NCBI RefSeq assembly: GCF_904849725.1
Contig: NC_058518.1
Span: 504,295,225 to 504,359,224, forward strand
Direction of reading: 5' to 3'
DNA: 64,000 nucleotides
Origin: Hordeum vulgare subsp. vulgare
Taxonomy: Eukaryota; Streptophyta; Magnoliopsida; Poales; Poaceae
Shown: in pieces, positions 31,941 through 42,483 of the stretch
Position numbering within the stretch: the stretch's first letter is position 1
Layout of the letters: every line of letters starts with the position of its first letter
Position numbers and translations under genes: made by a program
The notes under the pieces: model-generated
The model's database searches: none
The model's input: the letters and a program-made list of their open reading frames with translations, nothing else
What the model was told of the DNA's origin: nothing

Positions 31941-33062
31941 TCACGTATAAAAACGCTTGAGGAGGTCTCCGTTCCACGCGCGGGGTTCGTCGGTCTCCTT
32001 CTGAATGTTGTAGAGTCTGTATGCCCCGTTGTTCAGCACCTTTGAAATGATGAAAGGACCTTCCCAAGCCGGAGCCAACTTGTGTGGTCTCTGCTGATCC
32101 ACTCGGAGCACCAAATCGCCAGCCTGGAACGTGCGGCTTCTGACATGTCGTGCATGAAAACGTCGCAGATCTTGCTGATAAATTGTTGAGCGAGTAAGTG
32201 CCATCTCGCGCTCCTCCTCTAGAAGATCGACTCCATCTTGCCTTGCTTGTTCTTCTTCGGCTTCGGAGAAGAGTTCGACTCGCGGGCCATTGTGAAGCAG
32301 GTCACTCGGAAGGACCGCTTCTGCTCCATAGACGAGGAAGAATGGTGATGGCCCTGTTGATCTGTTCGGAGTGGTGCGGAGACCCCAAAGTACTGAAGGT
32401 AACTCGGTTACCCACGCACCAGCAGCATGTCCTATCTCTCGTAAGAGTCGAGGCTTCAAACCTTGAAGGATAAGTCCATTTGCACGCTCAGCTTGTGCAT
32501 TGGATTGCGGATGTGCTACGGAAGCAAAATCCACTCGGATACCTTGATTCGCGCAGAAACCTTTGAATCTGTCCGAGTCGAAGTTTGTCCCATTGTCCGT
32601 GACTATGCTGTGAGGCACTCCGAATCTGGAGATGATGTCTCTGACAAACTTCACAGCTGTGGAGGCGTCGAGTTCCTTGATGGGCTTGGCTTCTATCCAC
32701 TTTGTAAACTTGTCGACTGCCACCAACAGATGTGTGTAGCTTCCTTGGCCTATCTTGAATGGTCCGACTGTGTCTAATCCCCAAACTGCAAACGGCCACA
32801 CAAGTGGGATTGTATTTAGTGCAGATGTTGGCTTGTGGGACTTGTTGGAGTAGAACTGACAGCCTTCGCATCGATCGACCATAGCTTTGGCCATTTCGTT
32901 AGCCTGCAGCCAGAAGAATCCAGCCCTGAACGCCTTGGCGACAATTGCTCTTGAAGAAGCATGATGGTCGCAGGTTCCCGAGTGGATATCCTCTAGGATC
33001 AATTGCCCTTCCTCTGGGGAAATGCAACGTTGGAGAACGCCTGAAACACTCTCCTTATACAA
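31941..33062 (-). CDS. Gypsy integrase, open in copy 1 (pol C-terminal part)
   Basis: The 373-codon frame holds an HHCC zinc-binding region (H27, H33, C65, C68), then the catalytic D97 (WGLDTVGPF), D156 (VTDNGTNF) and E192 (QSNAQAERANG) with the 35-residue spacing of a DD35E integrase. A GPF-type module (GPFIISKVLNNGAYRL) lies near the end. The frame opens at a TTG; the real polyprotein continues upstream but meets a TGA at 33108-33110, where tryptophan is expected, and is then lost at the duplication junction 33273. Integrase normally inserts element cDNA into chromosomes. This one has all catalytic residues but no promoter-linked start, so it is probably silent. Confidence 0.85.
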   Translation of the reverse strand: MYKESVSGVLQRCISPEEGQLILEDIHSGTCDHHASSRAIVAKAFRAGFFWLQANEMAKAMVDRCEGCQFYSNKSHKPTSALNTIPLVWPFAVWGLDTVGPFKIGQGSYTHLLVAVDKFTKWIEAKPIKELDASTAVKFVRDIISRFGVPHSIVTDNGTNFDSDRFKGFCANQGIRVDFASVAHPQSNAQAERANGLILQGLKPRLLREIGHAAGAWVTELPSVLWGLRTTPNRSTGPSPFFLVYGAEAVLPSDLLHNGPRVELFSEAEEEQARQDGVDLLEEEREMALTRSTIYQQDLRRFHARHVRSRTFQAGDLVLRVDQQRPHKLAPAWEGPFIISKVLNNGAYRLYNIQKETDEPRAWNGDLLKRFYT

Positions 33063-33273
33063 TTGACCGTCAATGACAGTGAACGCCTTCGACCTGCGAA
33101 CTATTTGTCAGGCTTGGACTTCGTCTTCTAGAAGTTCTTGCCTTAGGATATATGCCATAATCGACACAGTCCACTCGGGGATGATTACCAGAATCTCTGT
33201 GACCAGATCAACCATAGCAGGCACATCGACTTAAGTCGGGTTTGTTGCGCTCTTGGGTTGTACTGGCTCTTCC
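33063..33273 (-). pseudogene. Gypsy pol linker upstream of integrase, truncated at the junction
   Basis: In-frame pol sequence broken by the TGA at 33108-33110. It continues to 33273, where it is cut and joined to CACTA sequence. The uninterrupted version is at 49580-49790 onward. Confidence 0.75.
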
Positions 33274-33279
33274 TAGAAT
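33268..33279. other. Junction of the 16.5 kb tandem duplication
   Basis: GGCTCTTCC (Gypsy pol, as at 49782-49790) is joined directly to TAGAATT (CACTA interior, as at 8162-8168). The two parental sequences share only CC at the joint (8160-8161 and 49789-49790), a 2-bp microhomology with no insertion. Confidence 0.93.
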
Positions 33280-34295
33280 TAGCCTTGCAAATATATGAGC
33301 TAGCAACCGGAGAATTATCCTTGCAAATTTAGGAAGGATAGTTAAGACTGAATATTCTCAGACTTGCTTGCACAACAATCGGAGTTACACAGCTATTATG
33401 CTACTTGTGAAGTATATTCTGCTTCACAAGTAGATGCTACTTGTGAAGTATATTCTACTGGACAAATACATGTGAAGTATATTCATGAATTTGTGAAGTA
33501 TATTCTGCTTTCACTTCAGGCCAAATTTTCTGCCTAGAATTACCCTTGCAAATATATGAGCTAGCAACCACAGAATTATCCTTGCAAATTTAGGAAGGAC
33601 AGCTAAGACTGAATATTCTCAGACTTGCCTGCACAACAATTAGAGTTACACAGCTATTATGCCACTTAGCAAGAGGTTAGGGAACGATAGTAAGCATATT
33701 CCATCTTGATGCTTACACAAACACAAGACTTACAGAAACACTATTCTAATGTTGCAATGTAGTGTCAGTCCTGCAACGGAGTGTTGACCCCTTCCCAATC
33801 AACAAATCTGCATTTCTTTCATATAAATGTTGGTTTCTTTTTCAGTACAAGTAAAAGTAAAAGCTAATACTGAAATTACCCATTGACATTGAGATTCTCT
33901 TAGTAAAAGAACAAAATTGCCTACACACTGAAGAATATATATAGTTGTATTGTAAAGATTGGCCTGAAGTGGATTCACCTTGTGAAGAACCATGGACCTG
34001 CTTCGCTTCTCGCGGATGCAAGTTCAAGGTGAAACAGAAGTGTAACATCGTCTTAATCCCAATGGCCGATGCGCGCGGAACCTCCACACATGGACGATGG
34101 CATGCACAAGCACGCACTAGAAGAAGAAGCATACCGGGCAAAGCTCCAGTAGGATCCTTCTGAGCTGAGCAGCCCTGATCTGCATCGACACCATCAAACC
34201 ATCCCGTGAACCAAACAGCAGTAAGGCATTTAATCAAACAGTGATCGTGCCCATGGACAATGGCGATAGTGACGTGAGGCGGGGCGTACGTGTAC

Positions 34296-34861
34296 CTCGA
34301 ACATGTCAGCGGCGCGCTCGTTGAGGCTGTCGAGGTAGCGCAGCGCGAACCATCGGCCGAAGGAGGTCCCCATCTGCAGCGAGCGGCGGAGCACGAGGAG
34401 CGGGCGTCGGCCGTACACTCTGGCGATGCCCGGGATGTCGTAGGTGGTGGGGAGGTCCCCCTCTGTCGCCATCCCCTCCTCAAACAGGTACCCCGAGCAC
34501 CTGGTGAACGCGTCCTCCTCCGAGATACCACCGGCGCCGTAGCCGGAGGCGGTGCGAGGCCACGGCGCCCGCCGACGGGAACGCTGCCTCCGGTGGCCGA
34601 CGAGTCGTCGCCCCTGAACCCCATGAGGGAGCACCCCTCGTCGTCCTTGCGGGACCACCAGAAGAGCGCCCACCCGGCAAGCAGGGACAGCGACAGGAGC
34701 AGCAGGACCAGGGAGGCGGAGCAGAGGCGCGTGGCGGCGACTAGCGATGGCCTCGACGACCTCTCATGCATGAGCGGGGCGAGAGAGATCGGTATTGGGG
34801 GGCGGGTGGGTGGGGACGGAGAGAGCACGGTGAGGAGCGCCGCCACGAAGTACCACTGCAT
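34296..34861 (-). pseudogene. ABC1-kinase-like exon fragment, copy 2
   Basis: Same content as 9184-9749: hydrophobic N-terminal frame, then in another frame the DLPTTYDIPGIARVYGRRP region ending at MFE and a GT donor. A handful of substitutions separate it from copy 1. Non-functional. Confidence 0.6.
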
Positions 34862-35143
34862 CGTCTCCTCCTGCCGCGTCGCTAGGCGGCCGCGTCGGCG
34901 AGCGCGGGCGGCTTGGAGAGGCTCGGGTGCTCCGGATCTGGGAGGAGGAGGAGAGGAGAACGTGTGGCGGCGCCGGATGTGGGAGGAAGGTGCGATGGGG
35001 GGTGTGAGCTAGGGTTTGGGCTCCGGGTGGGGTATTTTTTCTGTAGATGGATGGATGGATGGATGTGGGTTGGAGATATGGATGGATGGATGGATGGACG
35101 CCATGTCATCGATCTGTGGAAAGATTTCTCATTGGTTCAAAAA

Positions 35144-36021
35144 AGGGAATTTGAGGATTTGCCACATGTTTGTTTGCACTTTGAGGATTTGCCTTCGTTT
35201 TCCTTGTCATCGATTATTCGCGATATCTTTTTTAGTTTGGTGATGATTTGCCCCCGGAGGTAGGGACCCACTGGAAAATGTCTAAAAAGCTCATCATGGT
35301 ACCCAAGGTCATCCTCGTCTCTTCCAAAAGAGAAGCAGACGGATGCGTCTCCGCGTGCTCGCTCGTTGTCGTTTAGACAAGTCAAGATGTGAGGACGAGA
35401 GCGGAGGCAGGGGATATAGCCGATCCTAATAGGTTGTTGCAGGGGAGGAGGCGGCCAGGGAGCAACGCGGCGAGCAGCGAGAGTGAGGTCATGCAGCCCG
35501 TGCACGTGTCACAGTTGACGCCCAGCCAAGAGCAGGGGTGATCGTCATCGTCTGTCCACTTGGCAAGGCGGTCCAGTGGGTCGGCGACACGAAGACCACC
35601 AGGCACCAACCCGACTACGTGAGCACGCCGTCGATTGACGACGACGGATGCTTGCGCCTGGCACATGAATCAACCACGGTGGCTTACCTATTTTGGCCGT
35701 CGACCTCGGCCTTCTTGGTCTGGAGCGGAGTGGTCAGCACAACAAGGCGGGTTCACGAGCCAAAGCAACGAGAGACACTACTGCGAGCCATGACGAGCAG
35801 CCGGGATACGAACGAACAAAGAAACGGGAACGGTCAAACATGAAGCTAGCTAATTTGGGCTCGGGCAGTTTGGTCACTGATTTTGTGTTATATTTCCATG
35901 TCGTCCATAAGGGGCAAATCATTAAGACTCTCACAAAGGTGTGGCTAATTATTAGTAACAATAAAAACAGGGGTAAATCCTCAAAGTGTAAACAAACTTG
36001 TGGCAAATCTTCAAATTCCCC
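35144..36021. mobile_element. Nested inverted-repeat element, copy 2
   Basis: Arms at 35144-35254 and 35911-36021 correspond to those at 10032 and 10799. It contains the LRR-receptor-kinase fragment. Confidence 0.6.
35472..35585 (-). pseudogene. LRR receptor-kinase N-terminal fragment, copy 2
   Basis: The same LRRNT_2-like fragment as at 10360-10473 (DPLDRLAKW, PCSWLGVNCD). No repeats or kinase follow. Confidence 0.62.
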
Positions 36022-36418
36022 TTCAAAAAATCAATGATTTAAAATAATTTTCAAGTACTAAAAATAGAGGAATTTTATGAAGCATCTATCAAAAACATTT
36101 TGCAAAAGTGCACCATACAAATTTTGAAAAGTTAATTACGTACGTTACTGTAGCTATATTATCGGCTCTCGTGGAAAAGACAAATTTTCGTTGAATCAGC
36201 TCGAAGCGTCTCAAATTTGAACTGCAGCTATATTATAGTTTGATCTTTATTTTTCCAAAAAATCATTTCTAGGTACACAAGTATCTACTTAATCTGAGAA
36301 ACATCAAAATATTTTCAAGATTCAACCACTAGGTAGGAACGGTCATACCCGCTGTTTTGACCGCATTTTGAAATGGCCATGAAAAATTCAAAAAAAATCA
36401 AAAAAATGGAAAACCTTT

Positions 36419-37838
36419 TGTAAGTGCATCTAGTGCCCCTTAGTGATTTTGGTGGTTTGAAGACTTATAGGTTAAGTATCTAATGTGTTTATAAGTGTAC
36501 ACAGGATCTATAAGTTATTGAGGAGTTTGAGATATTTGAAGAATATCGACCCCTAAAAATGTATATCTTCAGTTGAAGAAATTGGTCTGAAGCTGAAGAA
36601 ATGAATCGCGAGGAATCTGCGATGAAATTGATATTCCTCATGAAGATACTGATATTGAGAAGATCGGTGGTTCCTGAAGAAAATCATTCTGAAGAATTTG
36701 AAGCATCAAGATTTACACTTTCTGTTTTACTTTCTTCGCATTTGAGTAATAGGAACACCATACTGTTAAAGGGGGTCAATGTAACACTATGGAATGGATT
36801 TCCTCATGATGCTCAACCCAAGCCAAATCCTACCAAAAGCCTCAAGTGAGGAATATGAGTGACATGAGGACTCTCACAGTTGAGGGTCCCGACCGTTTCG
36901 ATAACCACGCCAAGTCACTGGTCTTATCCACTCCAACGGTCATATTATTTAAGGGCATTAGTGTCAAATCATGTCGGGATGCTCCCACGCTATAAATAGC
37001 CACCCCCACAACCACTAGCTGGTTGGCTGCTCCGTTAGAAACTGACACTTGTCATAAGAGAAACCCAAATTCCTCAGAGCCTTCGAGAGTAATTCATCAG
37101 TGAGGAAATACACCACCCACCGAAACCACAAACCAAACCTAGTGATTGAGCATCACTGAAGAAGTTGTTCCTGTGTGGGACTGAAGCCTTTTACCTTTGA
37201 GGACTGTGCATCCTCCAGACGGTTAGGCGTCATGGTCTAGAGCAATCCAGCAGTCAATTGTGGATCGCCGGGTGATCGAGTTTGTGAGGGTTTGGAAGTC
37301 TGCCCTGAAGACTTACCACGAGTGTTGGGCGAGGACTGTGTGTCCTTAGCTCAAGGAGAATACGGTAGGGACTGTGTGTCCCGGGACTGGGTGTCCTTTG
37401 GTTTCAATACCAAGCCGCTCCAAACCAGATGTACAACTGTCACAGCAGTTGGAACTGGGTCATCAACGACTGTCTTCTCTAAGAATCGGGTTCTAATTCC
37501 TCAACTCTTTACTTTCTCTGTATTATGTGTTGATGACTTTCAGTGTGACTGTTTGAAGAATTTGTTGAAGACTTTCTCTGAATTTCCTCAACCCCAAATT
37601 CTTCACAATAGTTAATCATCATCTGTATTCTGCGTGCCTGCTTACTGTGCAATCTGTTTTCACATTCTTCACTCTGAAATACTGTTGGTGTGAACGTATG
37701 CACGCCTGATCATTTACTGTTTCCGTTGTAAGTTAGTCATCAGTGAGGAATTTCCTCAAAAGGAATTTCCTCAGTGATGAAATTCTAAAAATCTCCTATT
37801 CACCCCCCCCCCCCTCTAGTCGATATAACGCACTTTCA
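36419..37838 (+). mobile_element. Sirevirus solo LTR, copy 2 (1420 bp)
   Basis: Copy of 11306-12724 made by the segmental duplication, with the same CCTTT target duplication (36414-36418 and 37839-37843). Roughly six differences from copy 1 by eye, one of them in the poly-C run near 37803. Confidence 0.92.
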
Positions 37839-37843
37839 CCTTT

Positions 37844-40408
37844 GCATTGTGTCATTATATGTGACAGAGTTACCAGGAAAAATAATAAACTTGTAATACG
37901 ACAATTATTTTTAAAAAGTGTTCTTAAAAATGAGCTATCATGTGTGAAGATCCATGGCTTTCAAGCCAAATTATCAATCTTATGGCCATATTAATGACAT
38001 AGTTTGTTGAAATGATATAATATTATGCACAAGGATGCATATTGGAATGACAAACAATATTGATTAAGGAAGTTTTCATTTTCCTGGTATGTAAAAATCA
38101 TTTTCCATTTTTCAAGTGTCCAAAATGAACTTTTTTGTGAATGACCTACCATATATTTGTTTCAAAATTGGACCAAATCATTTTTCTAAAATACTAGGCC
38201 ATATTTAATGTATAATTGACAAAATGGTTGGGTGTTAAAGGCTTTTATCGATCTCTCCTAAAGAAGACAAATTTTCGTTGAATTAGCTGAAAGCGGGTCA
38301 AATTTGAACTGCATCTACATTATAGTTTGCTCTATATTTTTGCTAAAAACAATTTATAGGTACACAAGTATCTATTTAATCATATAAACATCAAAACATT
38401 TCCAATATTCAACCACTAGGTATGAACGGTCATACCCGCTATTTTGACCGCGTTTTGAAATGGCCATGGAAAATTCAAAACAAATTCAAAAAAATGGAAA
38501 ACCATTGCATTGTGTCATTATATGTGACAAAGTTTCCAAGAAAAATAATAAACTTGTAATACGACAATTATTTTAAATAAGTGTTCTTAGAAATGAGCTA
38601 TCATGTGTGAAGATTCATGACTTTCAAGCCAAATGATCAATCTTATAGCCACATTCATGACATAGTTTGTTGAAATGATATAATATTATGCACAAGGGTG
38701 CATATCGGAATGGCAAACAATGTTGATTAAGGAAGTTTTCATTTTCCTTGTATGAAAAATTCATTTTCCATTTTTCAAGTGATCAAAATGAGTTGTTTTG
38801 TGAAGGACCTACCATATATTTGTTTTAAAATTGGACCAAATCATTTTTATAAAATACTAGTCCATATTTAATGTACAATTGACAAAATGGTTGGGTGTTA
38901 AAAGATTTTATCCACCTCTCGTGAAAAAGACAAATTTATGTAGATTCAGCTGGAAGCGGGTCAAATTTGAACTGCAGCTGCATTATAGTTTGCTCTTTAT
39001 TTTTCCCAAAAATAATTTATAGGTATATAAGTATCTATTTAATCAGAAATACATGGTGTGGTGCCTCGACGTCGAGGTTTGCATGGTGGTCAAGGGCCCC
39101 AACTCCAGAGTGCGTGAACTTGCATGCTAGTCGCATGGTCACCGCCTAACCGTTGCATTGACACGCGTTCTAGGTGGAATAGTCATGTGGTGGGTTGGAC
39201 AATCCCTCGATAGGTGTTAGAAAGAATAATACAATAGAATAATATCATGAGGAGACTGAACTAAGCACAAACATGAATTAGCAGCCAAGTGTTTGATTAG
39301 CGGTGCCGGTAATTCACATAGACAATGGGCCTAAATTTTGGGTGAGGATGATCATCTACTAAGGAGACTCTCTTGGCAATATCTCAAATGGATGAATCTA
39401 GGTGGCACTTGCTTTGCAAAGTAACACATTGTGCAGAAATATGGATGTTGAAGCTAGGATCAAATGAATGAATGGATTGACCTGAAATTTGGTGTATGAT
39501 GTTAATTTGGGCATATGAAGGCACTGTATAAAAAATATACCATTTGGACATGCCAAAGTGAGACTTCCTTCACAATGTGCCAATCTGGACAGAAAATGGT
39601 AATTAAAACTCGGCTCACATAGATGATTGGATTGAGCTTAAATTTGGAGGAGGATGATAATTTGGGCACATTAAGGTACTCTAAAAAATTCATAAAATTT
39701 GGATAAACAAAAATTGTACTTCCTTCACAATGCTCTCTACTGAATAGAATATTGGGAAAAATATTGAGAGAAACTGGCTGAATTAAATGAGCTAAAATTT
39801 GGTGCAGTGAGGTTATATGGTCAGTATCATCCCGTGGTAAATTTTTCATCAACTATAAAGCAATATAAAACATAGTTTCTTCACAAAATGAAAATATTAG
39901 CAAAAACAAAGATTGGATGATGAGCTCACATGAATTGTTAGATGTGGCTAAAATTTTATGAAGAGCTACGTTTTGGACACATAGATGATGTGGAAAAAAT
40001 TCAACTCATCAGGATATTCCTATCTAGTACTTCCTTCACAAAGCTGTTAGCTGAACACAAACTTTGGAAATTTGCTGAGAAAGATTTACTAGGCAAATCG
40101 TTACGAAAGTTTTCATGAGGCAATGATTTGGATAGGAAAGAGTGCCCAAACAATATGAGGGTAATAAAAGAAATAGAAATAGCACTTCCTTCACAAAGTG
40201 CTATTCTGAACAGAATAGGTAAATGAATATCTTTGAATTATTTTTGAACTATGGAAGGGAGGGTTTTCACATATTTGAGAAATATATAGTCCAAAGTATT
40301 TATGAGAATTTTTCGAGAATTTTCGAAATGATAGAATAGTAGGTTGCTTCACAAACTAGGATCAGGTGGGATAGAATGGACCCACGAGTGACATGTCAAC
40401 ATAGTTAG
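37844..40408. repeat. CACTA interior repeats, copy 2
   Basis: Counterpart of 12730-15299: the 660-bp tandem units up to about 39040, then the degenerate about 155-bp blocks. A small deletion near 39378 removes five bases relative to copy 1. No genes. Confidence 0.75.
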
Positions 40409-40621
40409 AACATGTTACGACATTTTTACAATCGTCGTAAAAGTTATGACGATCTCATCTTATGCGGTTGCGACGTTTTGACTCACATCGTCGTAATTTA
40501 TATGTAGATTTGATCCCCTCAAACGGTTTACGACGATCTCGGATGAAATCGTCATAGATTTATGACGAATTCATTAACGACATTTTAAAAAACATCACAT
40601 ATGAGCATATTTCTTGTAGTG

Positions 40622-41407
40622 TGGCCTTAAACGTTCGGGTTGATCAGCACCCCTCATATCCAGTCCAAATATGGGGCGGATATGGGGGAGCCCGGGCGCG
40701 TCCAGGCACGTCTGCCTGACCCGCAGTGACCCGCGCTGGTCCGCATCTTCCCCACATATATACATTTCCATCCTTACGCTGGACCAAACCCTAGCCATTT
40801 TAATCCAGCCCCTCCACTTTCATCCTCCACCCAAGCTCACCTCCGGCATGGCGGACACGACGGCAGCGCTCGGACTCGCAACACCAGGAATTCATTGCGT
40901 CCGCACAACAGGTGCTTGGATCCGGCGTCGTTGTCTCACTTGAGGTGGTGCGGTCCATCTAGCGTCCAAACACTATGGCGAAAGCATAACCCCTTTGTTG
41001 GTGCGCCGAGCATGAAGCATGGCCGTCTTGGGACGATGTCATGGCGATGCATGCCCGTTGGACGAGGCAACAGACATGGGATGCGACGAAGGCCCTCGCG
41101 GCGGTGGATGCTCTTAAGTGAGCCAATGTATCTCTCCTCCATGTGGGATGATGACTACAACAAAGCTATTTTCGTCATAAGAGAACCCGATTAGCAAATC
41201 TGCCCAAACAATAGCGGATACGCCTCTCACAAGAGCACTTATAGCATTTACACTGATGGTTTGCAAATCCAGACCCTCAAATGCTCGCGGACGGTGCGCG
41301 TCCTCGGTTACTGACCTTTCAGTTCTTTAATATGTTCGTTCACATTCGAGTTTTTTAAATTTGCACTTCTAGATTCATACAAAGCAGGAAAAAAAATACG
41401 TACTGTC
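40622..41407 (+). other. Unit B remainder and host-flank remnant, copy 2
   Basis: Counterpart of 15513-16298, non-coding by the same criteria. Confidence 0.7.
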
Positions 41408-42442
41408 TGTCGTGGGTATAAGCCTGACAGTAGATGTGTAGGGTACGAATGAGATGGGTAGAGTCCTAGCTACGGCGAGGTTGTATGAGTTCAGGCCCCT
41501 CTACGGTGGAGGTAATAGCCCTACGTCTCAGTGCTCCTGGAGCTTGTTACCGAGTGTAATATGGAGTACAATGTTTTTCTAACCCTTTTACCAGTGGGGG
41601 AGGGCGGCTTATATAGAGTGCGCTGCCCTCCACAACGGTTGTGATTCAAGGGTGGAGTAGTGGCGATTGAATGCATGCGTTACGGGTAACGTATGCTATA
41701 AATGCTAGTTAATGCACCCAGAAACGTACGGCAGTTTCTCTCCAGGGAGGTTACGACGCACCGAGTGTATCCAGTCGGTAGGTCCGGTGTCCTCCGAGTC
41801 TTAGTCTCCGACTGGATGATTCTGGGCCCGTTACCGACTGGATGATGGGGACACCTTAATACAGTCGGGCATACTTAAGGTCCTGTCCCTTGCGTGGGGT
41901 AGTCCTTGGGTAGGACCTGTAGGACAGGCCTATGACCCTACCCTAGGACTATGACCCCATCATTAGTCTCCGAATGGATTGGGGTTGAAACGTCAAAGCA
42001 GTGCTCGATGCTCAGATCCGACTGGACTAGGTTCGGCTTGGGTGTTGCTTGCCTCTATCCATTCTATCTCTCCTGGCCAATGATCCGAGTGAATGTGTTC
42101 TACGGAACGAACTGTCGGGAACCGAGTGCTTTCGCGGCATCTTTTGACACGACCGGTCAACTGACAGCGGCGGATTTTCCGGGATCTCAAATTTCGGGTT
42201 CCGCGCGCTTAGCGGGGGCGACGTCAGCGCGCTCGAGTAGCGCCTGACTCCTCGATCCTCGCGCCTTCAACTCTTCCGCCGATATCGCCGCGGCTGGTTG
42301 GGCGGATAAGATTTCGGGCCCGCTCGCCAGCGACCCAGTCGGTGTTCTATTTAACTCTGGCCGACGAGACCCTTCGGTTACGCTCGCCGAATCCTCTGCT
42401 CTTGCTTGCTCCGTCTTCCTCGCCATCTCTTGCGCTCATACA
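41408..42442 (-). repeat. Gypsy 3' LTR, copy 2 (intact, 1035 bp)
   Basis: Runs from TGTCGTGGG to GCTCATACA in plus-strand view. It contains the single unoccupied GCGCC site of the Angela insertion (42261-42265), the minus-strand CTATATAAG box at 41608-41616, and on the plus strand a TATTTAA box near 42347 that could serve the antisense gene. The polypurine tract complement follows at 42443-42463. Confidence 0.87.
42346..42353 (+). promoter_or_regulatory. Possible antisense promoter box in the Gypsy LTR
   Basis: A TATTTAA-like element inside the LTR, about 135 bp ahead of the antisense-gene ATG at 42484 and oriented toward it. The counterpart in copy 1 is near 25831. Motif-only evidence. Confidence 0.35.
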
Positions 42443-42483
42443 CCTTTCCCTTCCCATTCTTCTGAAATCTCGCCATCGCCGCC

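Larger units (their letters stand above)
8162..33273 (+). repeat. Tandem segmental duplication, copy 1 (16.5 kb plus an 8.6 kb insertion)
   Basis: From 8162 the sequence matches 33274-49790 base for base with sparse differences. The copies differ by one large event, the Angela element and its target duplication at 17157-25749. Without those 8593 bases copy 1 is 16,519 bp and copy 2 is 16,517 bp. The unit runs from inside the CACTA element, across the old host flank, to inside the Gypsy pol region. Confidence 0.93.
16299..33273 (-). mobile_element. Gypsy (Tat-lineage) retrotransposon, 3' part, copy 1
   Basis: Read on the minus strand, the order is integrase, hairpin tandem array, a gene on the opposite strand, polypurine tract and 3' LTR. 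A gene in antisense between pol and the 3' LTR is a known trait of some Tat-lineage Gypsy elements. The upstream half (gag, protease, reverse transcriptase) is absent because copy 1 ends at the duplication junction 33273. Five bases before the LTR read CTGTT (CTGTC in copy 2), one side of a target duplication whose partner is not in the window. Angela splits the LTR. Confidence 0.82.
33274..40621. mobile_element. CACTA element, 3' three-quarters (copy 2)
   Basis: It has the right terminus (ending TTCTTGTAGTG at 40621, then TGG) but no left terminus or left subterminal repeats, because the duplication began at the equivalent of 8162. It therefore also lacks the HMGB exon. With one end missing it cannot transpose. 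Confidence 0.9.

Noticed and set aside
32198..32777. Plus-strand frames opposite the Gypsy integrase
   Set aside because: Shadows of the minus-strand integrase, which has the complete DD35E and HHCC motifs.
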